From positions 16,077,731 through 16,141,730 of the forward strand of contig NC_041008.1 of the NCBI RefSeq assembly GCF_004193775.1: 64,000 bases of DNA. The letters run 5' to 3'. Each line of letters begins with the position of its first letter. Position 1 is the stretch's first letter. A program made the position numbers and the translations under genes. The notes under the pieces are model-generated. The model saw only the letters and a list, made by a program, of their open reading frames with translations, did no database searches and was not told where the DNA came from. Below are positions 1 through 12,438 of the stretch, piece by piece. The DNA comes from Glycine soja (Eukaryota > Streptophyta > Magnoliopsida > Fabales > Fabaceae).

Positions 1-766
1 GAGAGAAAAATAAAGGTAACATTTGCTATTTTGATGGTCAAGTCTTGAAGAGGAACCATGATAGCAAAGTGAAGAAGAAAGTGAAGTTTTCTAATGTTGT
101 GAAAGTGTTGGGAGATACTTCCATTAGAGAGGGAGTTTGTTCACTTTCAAATTGATTGAATGATGTTTCCCTTTTGGCTTGAAAGGGAGAATTGTAGAGT
201 TTCAAGCCAAAAGATAAGGTGCATGCATATTGGAAATTGGATTTTTATTACTAAGGTTTAGATGGCATAAATGCAAAGTGAAAGATTGCATTTTACTAGA
301 TGAACCTTAGTTGAATGGATGCATTGAAAGTTGTTTTTGTTTTAACTTCCAAGAGAGCTTATTTATTATAGTTGGTGGCAATTTTCATTATAAATAGAGA
401 AGAGAATTAGTGAAGAAACACAACACATGAAGATAGAGTGTGTGAGAAGAGAGATTGTGAAACAAAGTCACTTTGTTGAGAGAAAAGTATCTTTGTGTGA
501 TAGTGTTATCATTTCTTATAACCATTAAGTGGGGTATTCGAATTTGTAGAGTGATACACTATTTGGGGTGGGTTACAATCTAGTAATCATTTTTTGTGAT
601 AAGAAAATATTTTTGAGACGGTTCTGTAGACGTAGGCAAGAGGTTCTGAACCACGTTAAATTCTTGTGTTTCTTATTATTTTTCATATGATATAATCTTT
701 GTTGTGTTCTCACAATCCTTTGTGGGTGTGGATAATTTTATTTGTGGGAGCGTTGATTACCCAACA
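1..766 (+). mobile_element. 3' end of a Ty1/copia-type LTR retrotransposon
   Basis: A reading frame open from base 3 to a TGA at 153-155 encodes a lysine-rich tail (contains CYFDGQVLKR and VKKKVKFSNVV). It is followed by the purine run AAAGGGAGAA just before an LTR that begins TGTAGAG at 193 and ends CCCAACA at 766 (about 574 bp). The LTR holds copia-like R/U5 wording (GAGACGGTTCTGTAGACG, then GTTCTGAACCACG). The rest of the element lies left of the window, so the target duplication (ATTGA would be the right copy) cannot be tested. I see the LTR and purine tract directly; the copia assignment is inference from LTR character. Confidence 0.65.
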
Positions 767-1367
767 ATTGATTAGAATCAAATTATCTTAAAAAATAAGT
801 CCATAGGCTTCCAAAGCTATTGGGACTCAAGTCTTTCAAACTAAAATTAAACTCAAGTCTTTACGAGCAGCTAATGTACAAACTCGAGTTTGCCCAACCA
901 AGCTTGAGTCTAGTTTCATAGGACTTGAGTCTCTCATTTCTAAACTTGAGTCTTACGACTCAATTTGCCCCTAATAACTTGTTGTATGTCCTTAAGCCTA
1001 TTTTAGTTATATTAAATCATTAGTCACTCAATTTAATTATCCTAATTCAATTTAAAGCCCCAAATTGGATCATTGTAGCATGGCTTAGTTGATGAGTAAG
1101 GAGTTTACAAAAATATGCCTAAGACTCTTGACTAACGTCTTGAAGTGATCGCTCATGTCTTCATTTCTTTGGCTTCATGTTAGAGAGTGCTTCAAAAATT
1201 AATTGTCATTATAAAAACATTCCTTAAGTATCTTTGTTGACTGAGATCATAGTTTTAAAAATCAAACTGGTAATCGACCCAATCAACACATTGAGCCATT
1301 GGGTTAATGATCAAATCAGTGGGTCAGTAAATGACTCACATGAATTAGTGTGAAAAAATATAATACG

Positions 1368-1425
<58 letters not shown>

Positions 1426-2480
1426 TGTGGCTTATATTTACTAAAGTATTATGTTAGTGTAATTGTAAGTTGCATTGCAAAACTACCTCTATGGGCCCCA
1501 TGAGAAGATGGTACAACAACTTTAAAGTCTTCTTGTGTAAGAGCAATGCAAATCATGTCTTCCAAAAATCAGTCAGGTTAGAGCAATTTCCACCAAGTTG
1601 ATTGTATGATTGATCTGATAGATAACTTAACTCGTTCATACCTATGGTTTGCAATTAGATCGATCAAACTGACTGTATCAATCCAGATTTACATTCTCTA
1701 CCTTTTTAATAATGACAAACCATTGAATCAATGCCTTCATTGTTGAATTTCAATGCCTTCAATCTTGAGTTCATCAATTCACTGTTAAATTTTTAACCAA
1801 AAGGTCACTTGTTATATGTCAAGTCTTCTTTTATACTTGAGTTCTCTATCCTCGTATTTCTACCCCCTACATATGTCCCCCCATCCCGAATTATTATGTA
1901 TTGAATGATTGTAATTTTTTTATCGAAAAATGTTAATTATTAATTTTTTGTTAGAGGGAGAATCAAACTTGTAACATTTTCCTCCAATCCTTTTACTTGT
2001 AATTAAAATATAGAAACATACAACTTTTTGGGGGAATGTTTCACGAACTAGTCCTTGTCAACTTCAAACATATAGATTGCAATCATACTTCTAAGTTGAT
2101 ATATCAAGCATATTTCTCTTATTCATATCCTCTCCCCCCTCCTATTGTCATTATAAAAAAAAGAATCATATATCTTATGTTGGGGCATTAGAGAAATTAT
2201 GCGGGGAGGTCATGTCTTGCAATTGTTTATTGGAGGAAGCATGAGAATCTTTACTTCTTAATTTTTTATTTAAGGAAGAAGATCAATGCAAGTAGAAGAC
2301 TCTTATCATATTGATATGGAATTGAAAGTACAAAGAGTCATAGGCATAAGAATTCTAATTAAGAAAAACAATTAAAATCCTAATTAAGAACTAGAAAACA
2401 AGGAAAACTTAAGTTAATCAACATCTTATTGGCATAAAAAATTATCAATTAGGAAATAGGCCAAAAGTAATTATCTTGTC
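767..2480. other. intergenic DNA with a MITE-like repeat
   Basis: No gene is seen. About 1245-1700 has the look of a decayed non-autonomous DNA element: its left side reads ATAGTTTTAAAAATCAAACT followed by repeated CCAATCAA/GGGTTAATGATCAA words, and its right side has the matching GATCGATCAAACTGACTG. No clean target duplication was found, so the borders are approximate. The rest is AT-rich single-copy-looking sequence. Confidence 0.35.
1370..1421. repeat. (TA)n microsatellite
   Basis: An uninterrupted run of about 26 TA dinucleotides, inside the MITE-like repeat. Confidence 0.95.
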
Positions 2481-2698
2481 CACTACAAAAAAAAAACCAC
2501 GATTTGGCTATGTATTTAGGTTTAAATACATACACGACAAAATTGTAACTTCATTGTGTACGAGTACATAACAGAATCGTGACTTTGCTGAATTTAAAAG
2601 GTAAGAAAAAGAAACACTTATTGGTGACAACAAAACTCTCATGGTGGGGGTGGCAAGATTGAAAATGCAGTAGGAAGAAATGAGTGCCACGACGACAA
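2481..2698. other. possible CACTA-like terminus and short spacer
   Basis: CACTACAAAAAAAAAACCAC at 2481 resembles the start of many plant CACTA elements. No partner end (TTTTGTAGTG) was found nearby, so this may be a truncated outer element into which the better-defined CACTA at 2699 inserted, or chance. No gene is supported here. Confidence 0.25.
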
Positions 2699-5656
2699 CA
2701 CTACTACGAAAATCGATGAAAATCGATTTTGATGAAAATCGATGTTAACAAAAAGACAGTGGCATAATTGTAAATATAATGAGTTTGTTAATATTGGTTT
2801 TCGGAAAACCGATGTTAACGTGGCTTTGTTAACTTTGGTTTTTAACTTTACAAGGTTAACATTGGATTTTAAAAAATCGATGTTAACGTAACTACATTAA
2901 CATCAGTTTTTTAAAAATCGACATTGTTTTTCGTATATATATATATAATTGTTTTTCTCGTGCCCATTATCACTCTCCTCACTCTCACCCTAACGCTCTC
3001 ACTTCCTCCGCGGTGTTGTAACTCCTCCTCTCAACACACTTGCTTTCGCTCGCACTCGATATATTACTCCCACTCACACTTGCTCTCGGTCTCAATCTCC
3101 CACTTGTGCTAGCTATCGGTGTTGGTGTCGGTCTCGGCGATGAGGTATGTCTTTCTCTTACCTTTGGCAACTTAAATTAACAAACTCGTCATGTAGTGTT
3201 ATTTTGTGTTGTGCTTTGGGTGGCAACTTAAATAGTTTGCCCTGTGCTTTGGGTGGTGTTGCTTAGTGTTGGTGGAGACACCGTGGCACTGTCGCCATGT
3301 GAGGGAGAAGACATGGCGTGAGGTTGTCATGAGGTCGCCTTATTTTTTTAATTTTGCAAACTTAATTATCAATTTATAAATTTATTACTTTTTTGTTATA
3401 TAATATTAAATATTCATTATTGTAGACATTATATAACATCAATTTACTCTAATACTATGAATTAGTCCACTAATGAATCCTGTATTTTTTTTCTTATTCT
3501 ACACCATCATTTACGTTGGATAGAATATATAGCTTGTGCATTTATCTGCCTATTTCACTCATCGACACTCATATCTGTTCACGATGGTTCAAAACACAAA
3601 AATAGAGACAAGGTTAGTAGAAGAACAACCTCCACCTAACACCCAACCAAAGAACATTGGCAGAGAATGGTTAGTCCATCTAACGGCCAACCATGGTACA
3701 GTTGTGCGTCGACCTATTTCACTAGGTAAGAATCCTCATGCACTTTAGGTTAAAATGTTCGATCCTCTGTCACAAACCCAAGATGATATTAGGGTTGTTA
3801 ACTTGAAGCAAAAAATTGATACTTTGAAAATAGGAATATCATTCTTGGTTTTCAAAAATGGGTATATGCATTGTGTCTTACAACTCCGTGGCATGCACTA
3901 GACCAATCTCATATCTCTTGGTTTACTACTACTAGGTAGACATGCATATTTATTTTTAAGCAATTCTAGCTTTTAAGTCAAAGGGTAATTTTAGATTAGA
4001 GACTATACAATGTTGGATTAATAGTTTCTAGCTGAACAGATTTAAGGCAAAACAAATGTTGTGGATGAAGTGAGAAAATATATTCTATTTATGTTTATAT
4101 GTGTAGAATAGATTTTTGATACAATTGTATACTAAGCTTATTGAGATGTTATTCTTTTTATGTGTTTATTTATGCTTGACCATTTAATATTAGTAATTTT
4201 TATATTGTAAATGGAGTTTAGGAACGATGAATGTTCAATAGAGGAATAATGATGAAGATTAATAGAAAACTAGAGAAAATGTTCAACACAATTCATATTA
4301 AGGATCGGGTTAGAAATTTCAAGACTATTCTCAAATAAACATGACATGATATAATACATCAGCATTTCTTATATTAGTTTATTTTAAATGTAGTCTTATG
4401 GTGAAGTGAGTATGACTTTTGCTGTAAGATGGAAGGATCAATTAGAGCATACTTGACATCTGTAAGACAATAATGACAACATACACTCTATTACATATAG
4501 CCAAGATCTGACGAATGCAACTATACTGGCTAGATGGGCAAAACTCAGAGATTTCTATGGACTCATAGGTAATCATCAAGTAACCATGACCTATTTTGGA
4601 TAGAGTGTTTTCTTTCTGACCATCTTCAAAAGTAGCTCTCAACCAAACGCCTATCATAAATGACACTCCTTCTACCATCAAATTCCTAACTCAACCACTT
4701 TTAAAGTCCTACTAAATAACTACAAAATAACTTGCAGTAGTTTGGTGTAACTTAGCACTGTATATAATTAGTACAAAAACACCTCTATCTGTCAAATTTT
4801 AAAATCATATACATATCTAAGATGAACTTAATGTTAATTTCAGGATGTGACGAGTACTATGTACTTATTTATGAAAGGCGCAAAATTTATCCATCTGAAT
4901 TTGGAAGAGATTATGGAATGCATGATTGTTTATAATCATTGGAGGAAGTTTCTAAAAATTGGCTGTGGATGGAAGACTTTTGCAGAATCACAAAATTTGG
5001 AAGTTGGAATGCAAATTATTTTTGAGTCCCTAGATACAATATCTAACTTTGTTTTATTTTGAATTTGTTTGTAATTTAAGTACATTATACTATGCTAATA
5101 TTTGTAAATTTTTGTTTATAATAACTCTTGGTGGTATATTTTGTGGAAAATGATGCTTGGAATGTTTCTACTAGGGATCTTTTTATCAACTTATCATTTT
5201 GTGGATAGACAATTTATTATATAAAATATACTACATATTCTAATTTTATTACATTTACTTTTCATTTATTTCTTTTCAAGGATGGCTTATGTTTATTTTT
5301 AGAGTTTTTACAACTTTGAATGATAAGCTGTGTTATGTATAATTACAATTGATAATTAGAAAAACAAAAAGGATATTAAAATTTTTTTTAAAACAACATC
5401 GGTTTTTGTCAGTAAACCACACTATCGATTTTTCTAAAAGCCGATATTGGTTTATATACATATTTTACATTTTTTTGTTATTTCTTACTATACGACATCG
5501 GTTTTTTAGAAAATCAATGTTGTATTGTTTAGTTTAACATTGGTTTTCAAAAATCGATATTAACGTTGATACTTTTAATGTTGGTAGTTTCAACATCGAT
5601 TAATAATCGATATTGAAAGTCCTTAACCAATGTTAAAAATCTATTTGCTAGTAGTG
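2699..5656 (+). mobile_element. non-autonomous CACTA (En/Spm) element carrying a host-gene fragment
   Basis: The left end reads CACTACTACGAAAATCG; the right end, reverse-complemented, reads CACTACTAGCAAATAGA. Both subterminal regions (2715-2930 and 5395-5640) hold many copies of the words AAATCGATGTTAAC and TAACATTGGTTTT in both orientations, which is the CACTA transposase-binding array pattern. Flanking trinucleotides are CAA (2696-2698) and AAA (5657-5659), so the 3-bp target duplication has one mismatch or has mutated. No transposase is present. The interior holds a B3-like gene remnant (see 4500-5062) and short open frames of no recognisable family, for example 3584-3748. Confidence 0.75.
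4500..5062 (+). pseudogene. captured B3-like DNA-binding gene fragment
   Basis: Two stretches read like pieces of a plant B3-domain protein. From 4530 the plus strand encodes ARWAKLRDFYGLIGNHQVT and continues through MTYFG, a stop, and SVFFLTIFKSSSQ. From 4847 an open frame encodes NHWRKFLKIGCGWKTFAESQ and then NLEVGMQIIFES. The pattern GW-x2-F-x5-L-x-VG-x4-FE fits the end of a B3 domain. At least two in-frame stops lie in the first part, and an AT-rich intron-like gap separates it from the second. It lies wholly inside the CACTA element at 2699-5656, so capture of a host gene piece is the likely origin. The B3 assignment is by motif recognition only. Confidence 0.4.
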
Positions 5657-6638
5657 AAAAGCTCTCATGATGGTGCGACAGGAAGGTTAATAGCACCAAA
5701 GGAAGGGAGTCAAGGGGAAGGGGGTGTGGGAAATGAAAAGAGGGAGTGTGTTTGATGAGTAAGGGGGTTGGAAACGGGTGTAGGAAATGAGACAGGAGCA
5801 AGACTAACTTTTCCTTCATTTTGAAAAATGAAAAGGGTGAGAAGAGCATTGCAGGAGCTGAGAAAAGCAGGCCCCACTTTGTTGTACTTTTTTCCGTCTT
5901 GGCCCATATGAAATATTGGTTAGATAATTTAGAAATGTTTTTGGGCCTAAACCTTATCCCTCGTTGTCAGCCTTATCATCCCCATTTCCATGTCTTGCAA
6001 CTTACCCTTATTATTCCCCTCATCCTTGATTAATTTCATAACCTCATTAATTAATAATTTATTTGATTCAATCTCTGAAAATCCATCCATTTGATCCAAC
6101 CATCATTCATCCATGAAAATAATGAAATTGGAATATTTCGTTTCCAATGACTCCTTCCCAAAAGCCGTCGAGTCTTTTTCAACAGTGTTTTTGCATTTTC
6201 ACTGTGGAAAACTCATTAATTGTCAATACTATGATGGCTCTTTTATATATATAGTCATACTGCACAAGAAGTGTTAAAAATACAAATATTTTGGTTACAA
6301 ATATTTCCTTATTTATACAGACATTCGTCACTTGGTTAATTACCACAAGAAATGATGTTTGTATTACCACTATCGCAAGATCAAATCTTATAACATATAT
6401 GATTAGGATAATTATCCTCAACACAAAACATACACAAGAGTAAAAAAATTGTTATCAATTAAAAAAATATAGATTATCTTTTTTTTTAATAAAAATATAT
6501 AGATTATCTGAAATATAACAATCCATAATTTGATGATAATACAATGTTTTTTTTTTCATTGTTTCATACATTATTTTTAATTAAATTTATTAATACATAT
6601 TAAGTTAACACACATAATAATAATTTTTTATAGTCAAT
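5657..6638. other. intergenic, no gene seen
   Basis: GC-poor spacer with several unlinked short open frames on both strands and no recognisable domain, splice pattern or repeat border. Confidence 0.5.
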
Positions 6639-6964
6639 CAGAGACAGATCCAGAAATTCATCAAACGGGAGGCTGAATTTTTTATTTTAGTTTAATTAGT
6701 TAAGCATCTAACCTCAAGTAAATAATATCTTTTATAAAATTATTTATTAGTTTTAGACATAAATTTAAAATTAATTTTTATTTCAAATGATAACGAAAGA
6801 AACAAGTTTATTTATATTAATTTTTTATTTCAAATTTTGGAAGACTTTTGGATTTTACAAGCTCAATAAAAATTACATAGGATACACAACAATAATCTCA
6901 CAATAAAAAAGAGGAACAAAATTATTAAATATAATAACTAAAATTCATCAAATTTAATAACAAC

Positions 6965-7009
<45 letters not shown>

Positions 7010-7317
7010 ATTAATATAATGTTAATAATAGTTAATGTTACTAATTAGATATATAGATAGATATATGATACTTATAATAATACACCAATTAAATCATAGT
7101 TAGCCTAAATAATAAAATTAATAAAAAGTCATAGAGATATTATTTATTATCATATCTATTAATTACTTGTATATATATCACTTTGGATTAGAATATAATT
7201 AGTTATAAGATATATTATTAAAAAAATTAGTATATAATTAGTGGTAAGTGATAATATATATTATCAGATTTATTAATTAGTATATATATATATATATATA
7301 TATATTTTTTACTTGAA

Positions 7318-7362
<45 letters not shown>

Positions 7363-7477
7363 AATTAGTATATTATTTTTATTTAAAATATCTTTTAATA
7401 AAACTATTAATTATAACATTAAAAGGGGTTTAAGGGAGGGAGGGAAGCCCCTACTTGCCCCCACAAATCCGTCCCTG
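6639..7477. mobile_element. non-autonomous hAT element
   Basis: The terminal inverted repeats are CAGAGACAGATCC at 6639 and, reverse-complemented from 7477, CAGGGACGGATTT. They are flanked by a perfect 8-bp target duplication, TAGTCAAT, at 6631-6638 and 7478-7485. The length is 839 bp and no transposase is encoded. The interior holds three TA microsatellites (6970-7005, 7281-7304, 7321-7358). The 8-bp duplication plus a CAG-starting terminus is diagnostic of the hAT superfamily. Confidence 0.88.
7321..7358. repeat. (TA)n microsatellite inside the hAT element
   Basis: About 19 AT dinucleotides. Companion runs lie at 6970-7005 and 7281-7304, all within the same non-autonomous hAT element. Confidence 0.9.
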
Positions 7478-7485
7478 TAGTCAAT

Positions 7486-10400
7486 CAATTGGAAATTATC
7501 TAAAATATAAAAGTCAACAAACTATATATATATATGATAATCCACATATAATTATATTATGATTCAATAAATGATAATGTAAATCAGTTAGTGCATTTTA
7601 ACTAACTTTAAAATAATTTTAAGCTAAACTTAACAAACTATTAGATAAATTATTTTGGCCTTACTAAAATCCGTTATATTTTGTCTCCTTTCTATAAATT
7701 TTTTTGCCGCTCATAGCATCTGTATCTTGCCTAAATCTCTACTTTTGTTTAATTTCTGCTGCTCCCATTGTATAGAACTTGTTTTCCAATGAGTAATGAT
7801 ATATATTTCCAATGTTACATTTTTTATCTTATGCTTTGCAATGATGATGCTACTATAGTTTCTTCAAATCTGCATATCATACTCAAAACAAAAATGACAA
7901 AAAATTGTAATACAAGTTAACTATTTCTTCAATTTTATTAATAAAGAATTTACTATTAAAAAGAACGACCGAAAATAGACATGACAACAAGGGATAGGAT
8001 TAGACTCCCCAACCCCCGCCCACAACTCCACGAATCCCCAATCCCTGTTGGATCTAAAAATTAGATTCATCTCCATCCTCTTTTGGGAATCGAATTTTCC
8101 CATCTTGTCCATCTTCGTTCCTATCTTTTTTTTTATTAATAAAAAATGGAGAAAATAATAATTGTTTTTTATATTTGGACTGAATTTATTATAACTTGCT
8201 AAATTGAAATTTCAAGTAAAAATTATTTAATCTCATATATTTTTGGATAATTTAAAAAATAATAATCATGATAAATTATTTATCGATATTGAAATCCCAA
8301 GTGTTTAGTAACACATTAAATAAATTTTTTTTATTCTCATTTATTTTTTGAACTCAACATAAAATTAAGTAAAAATTATACATAATTATAACAAAAATAA
8401 TAATTTCATCCATAAAATAAATATTAATTCATTAAAATTATAAGGTTATAATAATTTAAAATATTTATTATATCCATCATAAGGTCGATCTCCACACAAA
8501 TACGTACACTTGTCATTTCTAACTGAAAAGCAAGTTATAATATCAGAAATAATCACGCTAGATTATATATGTTTTATCTTTCCCTTTAAATTGTCTTCCA
8601 TATAATTGATTATGTTGTAATGAAAGATCATTGGGACAGAGGTTGCGCGAAACAAATGAAAGCAAATTAAGAACTAAAATATTGTGAAATTTTGACTTAA
8701 TATGCCATAAGATATGAACGAAATAACTTTCATGATATTACCATTATGTGAACTCGATCGGCTTATCAAATTATACAATATAATATAATACCAATGGATC
8801 GATGAAGTTCTGTTGTCATTTTCTATCATTTTCATTAGTTTGATAATCTTACCACTCATACTGATATATTACATATTGAAGTTAGTTAGCAGACGTATAA
8901 CATTGGACCCGTCGTTGCTATTGAAGTTAACGAATTAATATGGTTTACTTGACGCAAACAACTTAATAACTGTACTCCATATAAAAATTCATTTTGTCTT
9001 CTGTTATTATGATTTTCGGTGTTGCAATAATACTACAGATCGACAACGTTTCTTGTATAGTTAATCCGTACATTTTTTTTCATAATCAAAGGTAGTTTAG
9101 TTGTAAAGATAATTTCAGAAAAAAAATTAAAGTTTTATTTGAATAAACTTCTCCATATAAGCATTTAAAGGGAATAAAATGAAAAAAAAAACATTTTCTA
9201 TAAGTTAAAATTAATTTATGTATAAGCTAAAAATTTATCTCATTTTTTTTCCAAAATCTTATTTTAATTTATGTAGACACTAATTTTAGTTTATGGAGAA
9301 TATTCCACAAAGAACTGACCCCTGGAGATTGAGTTTACACATTGATTTTTATTCCATTTTCTTTCATACTACAAAAAATTATGGTTTCTTCCTCCTTTCT
9401 TGTCCTATCAAATAATTTGACATTTTATAATAAGGATTATAAAGGTTTAATTTTTTTAAAAAATTTATTCTTATATTTTACCTTACTTGTAATTAAGTTT
9501 ATTAGTTCTATTAATTTTAACTACTACGTTTTATTCTTATAGTTCATCAATAATTTAAATTAAGTATCCACATCAAAGTTTCATTCAATAATTAACAGAA
9601 AATGGGTCAGTGATGTACATATTATTGATTTGTATAAATTAGCAACATAAAAATGTATTAAATCTTTATATAAATGGAAAACAAAATGTATAAAATATAA
9701 CAAGTCATGTTTTGTTTCTTTATTTCGATTTCTGTGAAAATCTTTATAGATTTCTTTTATAAATTTATACTTATAAGTTATACAGCATCCCTTTATTATA
9801 TTTTTGTTAATTGTTAGATGGAATTTTTGGGTGAGAGACTGAATTTAAACAATTAGAAAATTATAAGGATTAAATTTAAATAATTAAAATTAGAGAGACC
9901 AAAATATGTAGACTAATTAAAGTATGGTGACTAACAATGTAACTAAGTCAAAATGTAAAATATAAAAAATAAGTAAAATTTACGTCAACAACATTATCTC
10001 TGAAGAAATTGTATTGGTTGTGTCTAAGTGAGCTCGTGATCAAAGGAACCACTCCCATGCAATAATACTCTTAATTAGTTTTGTCAAAACCTAACTAAGT
10101 ACTGCATAAAAAAACATAATTAAGTATAAATAATAAAATCCCAGACAATACCAACTCCCAATATTCTGGAATGTCTATTTGTAAATTTCAATTCACCAAA
10201 ACAATAATTTTGAGTTAACAAATTAAAGATTTGCTGAACGTAGAATTCCCACGCAAATTCATAAAAACAACATATATTCTTCTTGTTATCTATGGTCGCA
10301 TTCTAAAATTCGAATTCAAGTTCTTCACATGTGCACTTCTGCAAATGCTCCCAAAACATTATTGCTATCTCCGTCCCAACGATCACTTCTTCGAAAGAAG

Positions 10401-10609
10401 ACAAACCTCGATTTTAAACCCTCAATCCCAGTTACATGTATTTCCCCTGTATATTTAACCATGTATTTCTCAACCCCTTCTTATCAAGTGCAAAATGAAT
10501 TGAGAGAAACAAAAACAGCAAGGTGAGTACGTTATATGTTATTGTGGTATATCCAAAAGAAGAGTTGGGACAAGTTTAAATTCAACCCTATCTAATTCGA
10601 AAATTTGGA
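7486..10609. other. AT-rich intergenic DNA
   Basis: No gene with support. Around 7980-8110 there is a GC-richer patch with words such as ACTCCCCAACCCCCGCCCAC and GGGAATCGAATTTTCCC, typical of a decayed MITE, but no target duplication was found. At 10329-10526 a short open frame (contains KTLLLSPSQRSLLRKK) is followed by GCAAGGTGAGTACG, a good splice-donor match. That could be a first exon of an unknown transcript, but nothing further downstream supports it. Confidence 0.35.
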
Positions 10610-10975
10610 TAAAACATGATTCAGGTCCTTGAAAGTGTATATGATTGTCACATTAGTATCTAAAAGTATAATTTGTCAATATTTTAATCTAAAATTAAAA
10701 AATTATCCGATTTAAGTGATAATATAACATATATTTAAGGATTAAAGTGACAATAAATAGCTACGTCATATGTTAATATTAACATATATACATGTCAATA
10801 TTTTAATTAGTTTCTAAGTTACACGGTTTTTAAATTTTGGACTAAAATATTAATATATTATATTTTTAAAAATTGATGATTTGAACAAAAATTAGTTTTA
10901 GGAACTAACATTGTAACAATGTTATATACTTTTAGGACTAAGATAACAATTTACTCTCCTTTGAACTCGAACCCA
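10610..10975. mobile_element. MITE-like element with long imperfect inverted repeats
   Basis: The left end (GGTCCTTGAAAGTGTATATG, then ACATTAGTATCTAAAAGTAT) matches the reverse complement of the right end (TTAGTCCTAAAAGTATATAAC, then AATGTTAGTTCCTAAAAC) over roughly 60 bases. This fits a MULE-type MITE. I could not define a clean target duplication, so borders are approximate and the class is inference. Confidence 0.4.
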
Positions 10976-11485
10976 ATTTGATTATGATCATTAGATAATG
11001 TGTAAGACGTACAAGTTGGGTACCTACCAAATGACAAAATATACAATTTTCAACACTATACACTATCATGTCATAGAATATTAAAGTATGAAATTAAAGT
11101 TAACATATATTATATAGTATATCTATTTCAAAACAAATAATATTAATATAAATATATCATTAAGTTGTGCAAAAATTAAGTTATACTCTTTAAGTATTTT
11201 TTTAGAAATTCAAGATAATATTAATTACTATATATAATTGTATTTACATCTTTATCTTTATGTAATTTTTAAATATTTTATACATTTATCATAAAATTAA
11301 GAAGGAGATAATATTTTTTATATAAAAAAGATATTAATTATATTTCTTAATTTATGTGTTATCATTTAAAATGAATTAAATAAAGACAACAGTAGCTTGT
11401 ACAAGACCTAATTAAACTAAAATGTCAACAGAAAATTAATAAAAACAAGCACTATAATTCAGACAAACATGTGCCAATAAAGTTA
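10976..11485. other. intergenic, no gene seen
   Basis: AT-rich spacer without recognisable features. Confidence 0.5.
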
Positions 11486-11740
11486 GGGGAAGTTGTGGGG
11501 GATTTTATATGAGTTGAGATTGGCTTGGGGAGAGGATTTCATAGAATAAGAGTTTATTCTGACTCTAAAGCTACTGTGAGTCTCCTAATAAAAGGTTGTT
11601 GTCTTTCCCATCCGTGCTTTAATCTAGTTAAAGGTATTCATGAGATTCATACGCACCAAGGGCTTATAGCTTGAGTGAATGGGTTGTGTGAGGCTAATGA
11701 ATTAAATTAGCTGACAGTCTAGCAAAGCATGTTTGTAGTT
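11486..11740 (+). pseudogene. non-LTR retrotransposon RNase H-like remnant
   Basis: The plus strand reads, with frame changes and stops, RLAWGRGFHRIRVYSDSKAT, then VSLLIKGC, NPCF-like CFNLVKGIHE, and finally ADSLAKH near 11710-11732. YSDSKAT (the catalytic Asp region) and ADSLAKH (the last conserved block) are hallmarks of the RNase H domain found at the end of plant LINE-type polyproteins. At least two frame disruptions and stop codons near 11510, 11673 and 11708 make it a dead fragment. No reverse transcriptase or poly-A tail is visible next to it. Confidence 0.55.
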
Positions 11741-12395
11741 GAAGAATAATAGTAAGGTGTTTGAGGTTGTGCGTAGTTTTGTTTGGAATGCGCTTTACAA
11801 CCTGACTTGTATTACCTATCGTTATATATAAGAAATAAAATATAATATTTTCTTGATTTCAATTAAAAAAATATAAGATCACTTTATTGTTAAATTATAT
11901 TTTATCTTTAATTATTTGTTAGATCTATTAGTGATTACACTCATTTTTTAAGGAAAGTGAGTGTATTTATTGGTTGAATTTGAAAAATACCCACCTCTTA
12001 AACTATTGGGTGAATTTAAAAAATAATCACCTCTTAAATCATTTAATGTAGAATAAATATTAAAATAAAATAAATTTATAACAAAATAACAAAGCTAATC
12101 ACTTTTATTGATGTTGATGAATTAAGTAATAATTTCTTATATACAAAGACCATAGATAATATTAGTTCTCTTAGAGGTTTTTAATTTTTTGTAATTAAAA
12201 AAAAGTGTCAATAAGCTAGATTTGAGGATAATTAACGAGCGTTTTACACTCTTGGAGTTACACCGGCCACATTTAAACTTATGCAAAAGAGTTGGTTGAA
12301 AAAGTTGTGATATATGATAGAAGGAAAGACAAAAGAGATAAAATAAATATAAAATGATCGTGTAAAAAGAACATAAAAAATAGGTACTCAATAGT

Positions 12396-12438
<43 letters not shown>

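Noticed and set aside
8674..8859. 61-codon minus-strand open frame
   Set aside because: No motif, AT-rich, no promoter or splice context.
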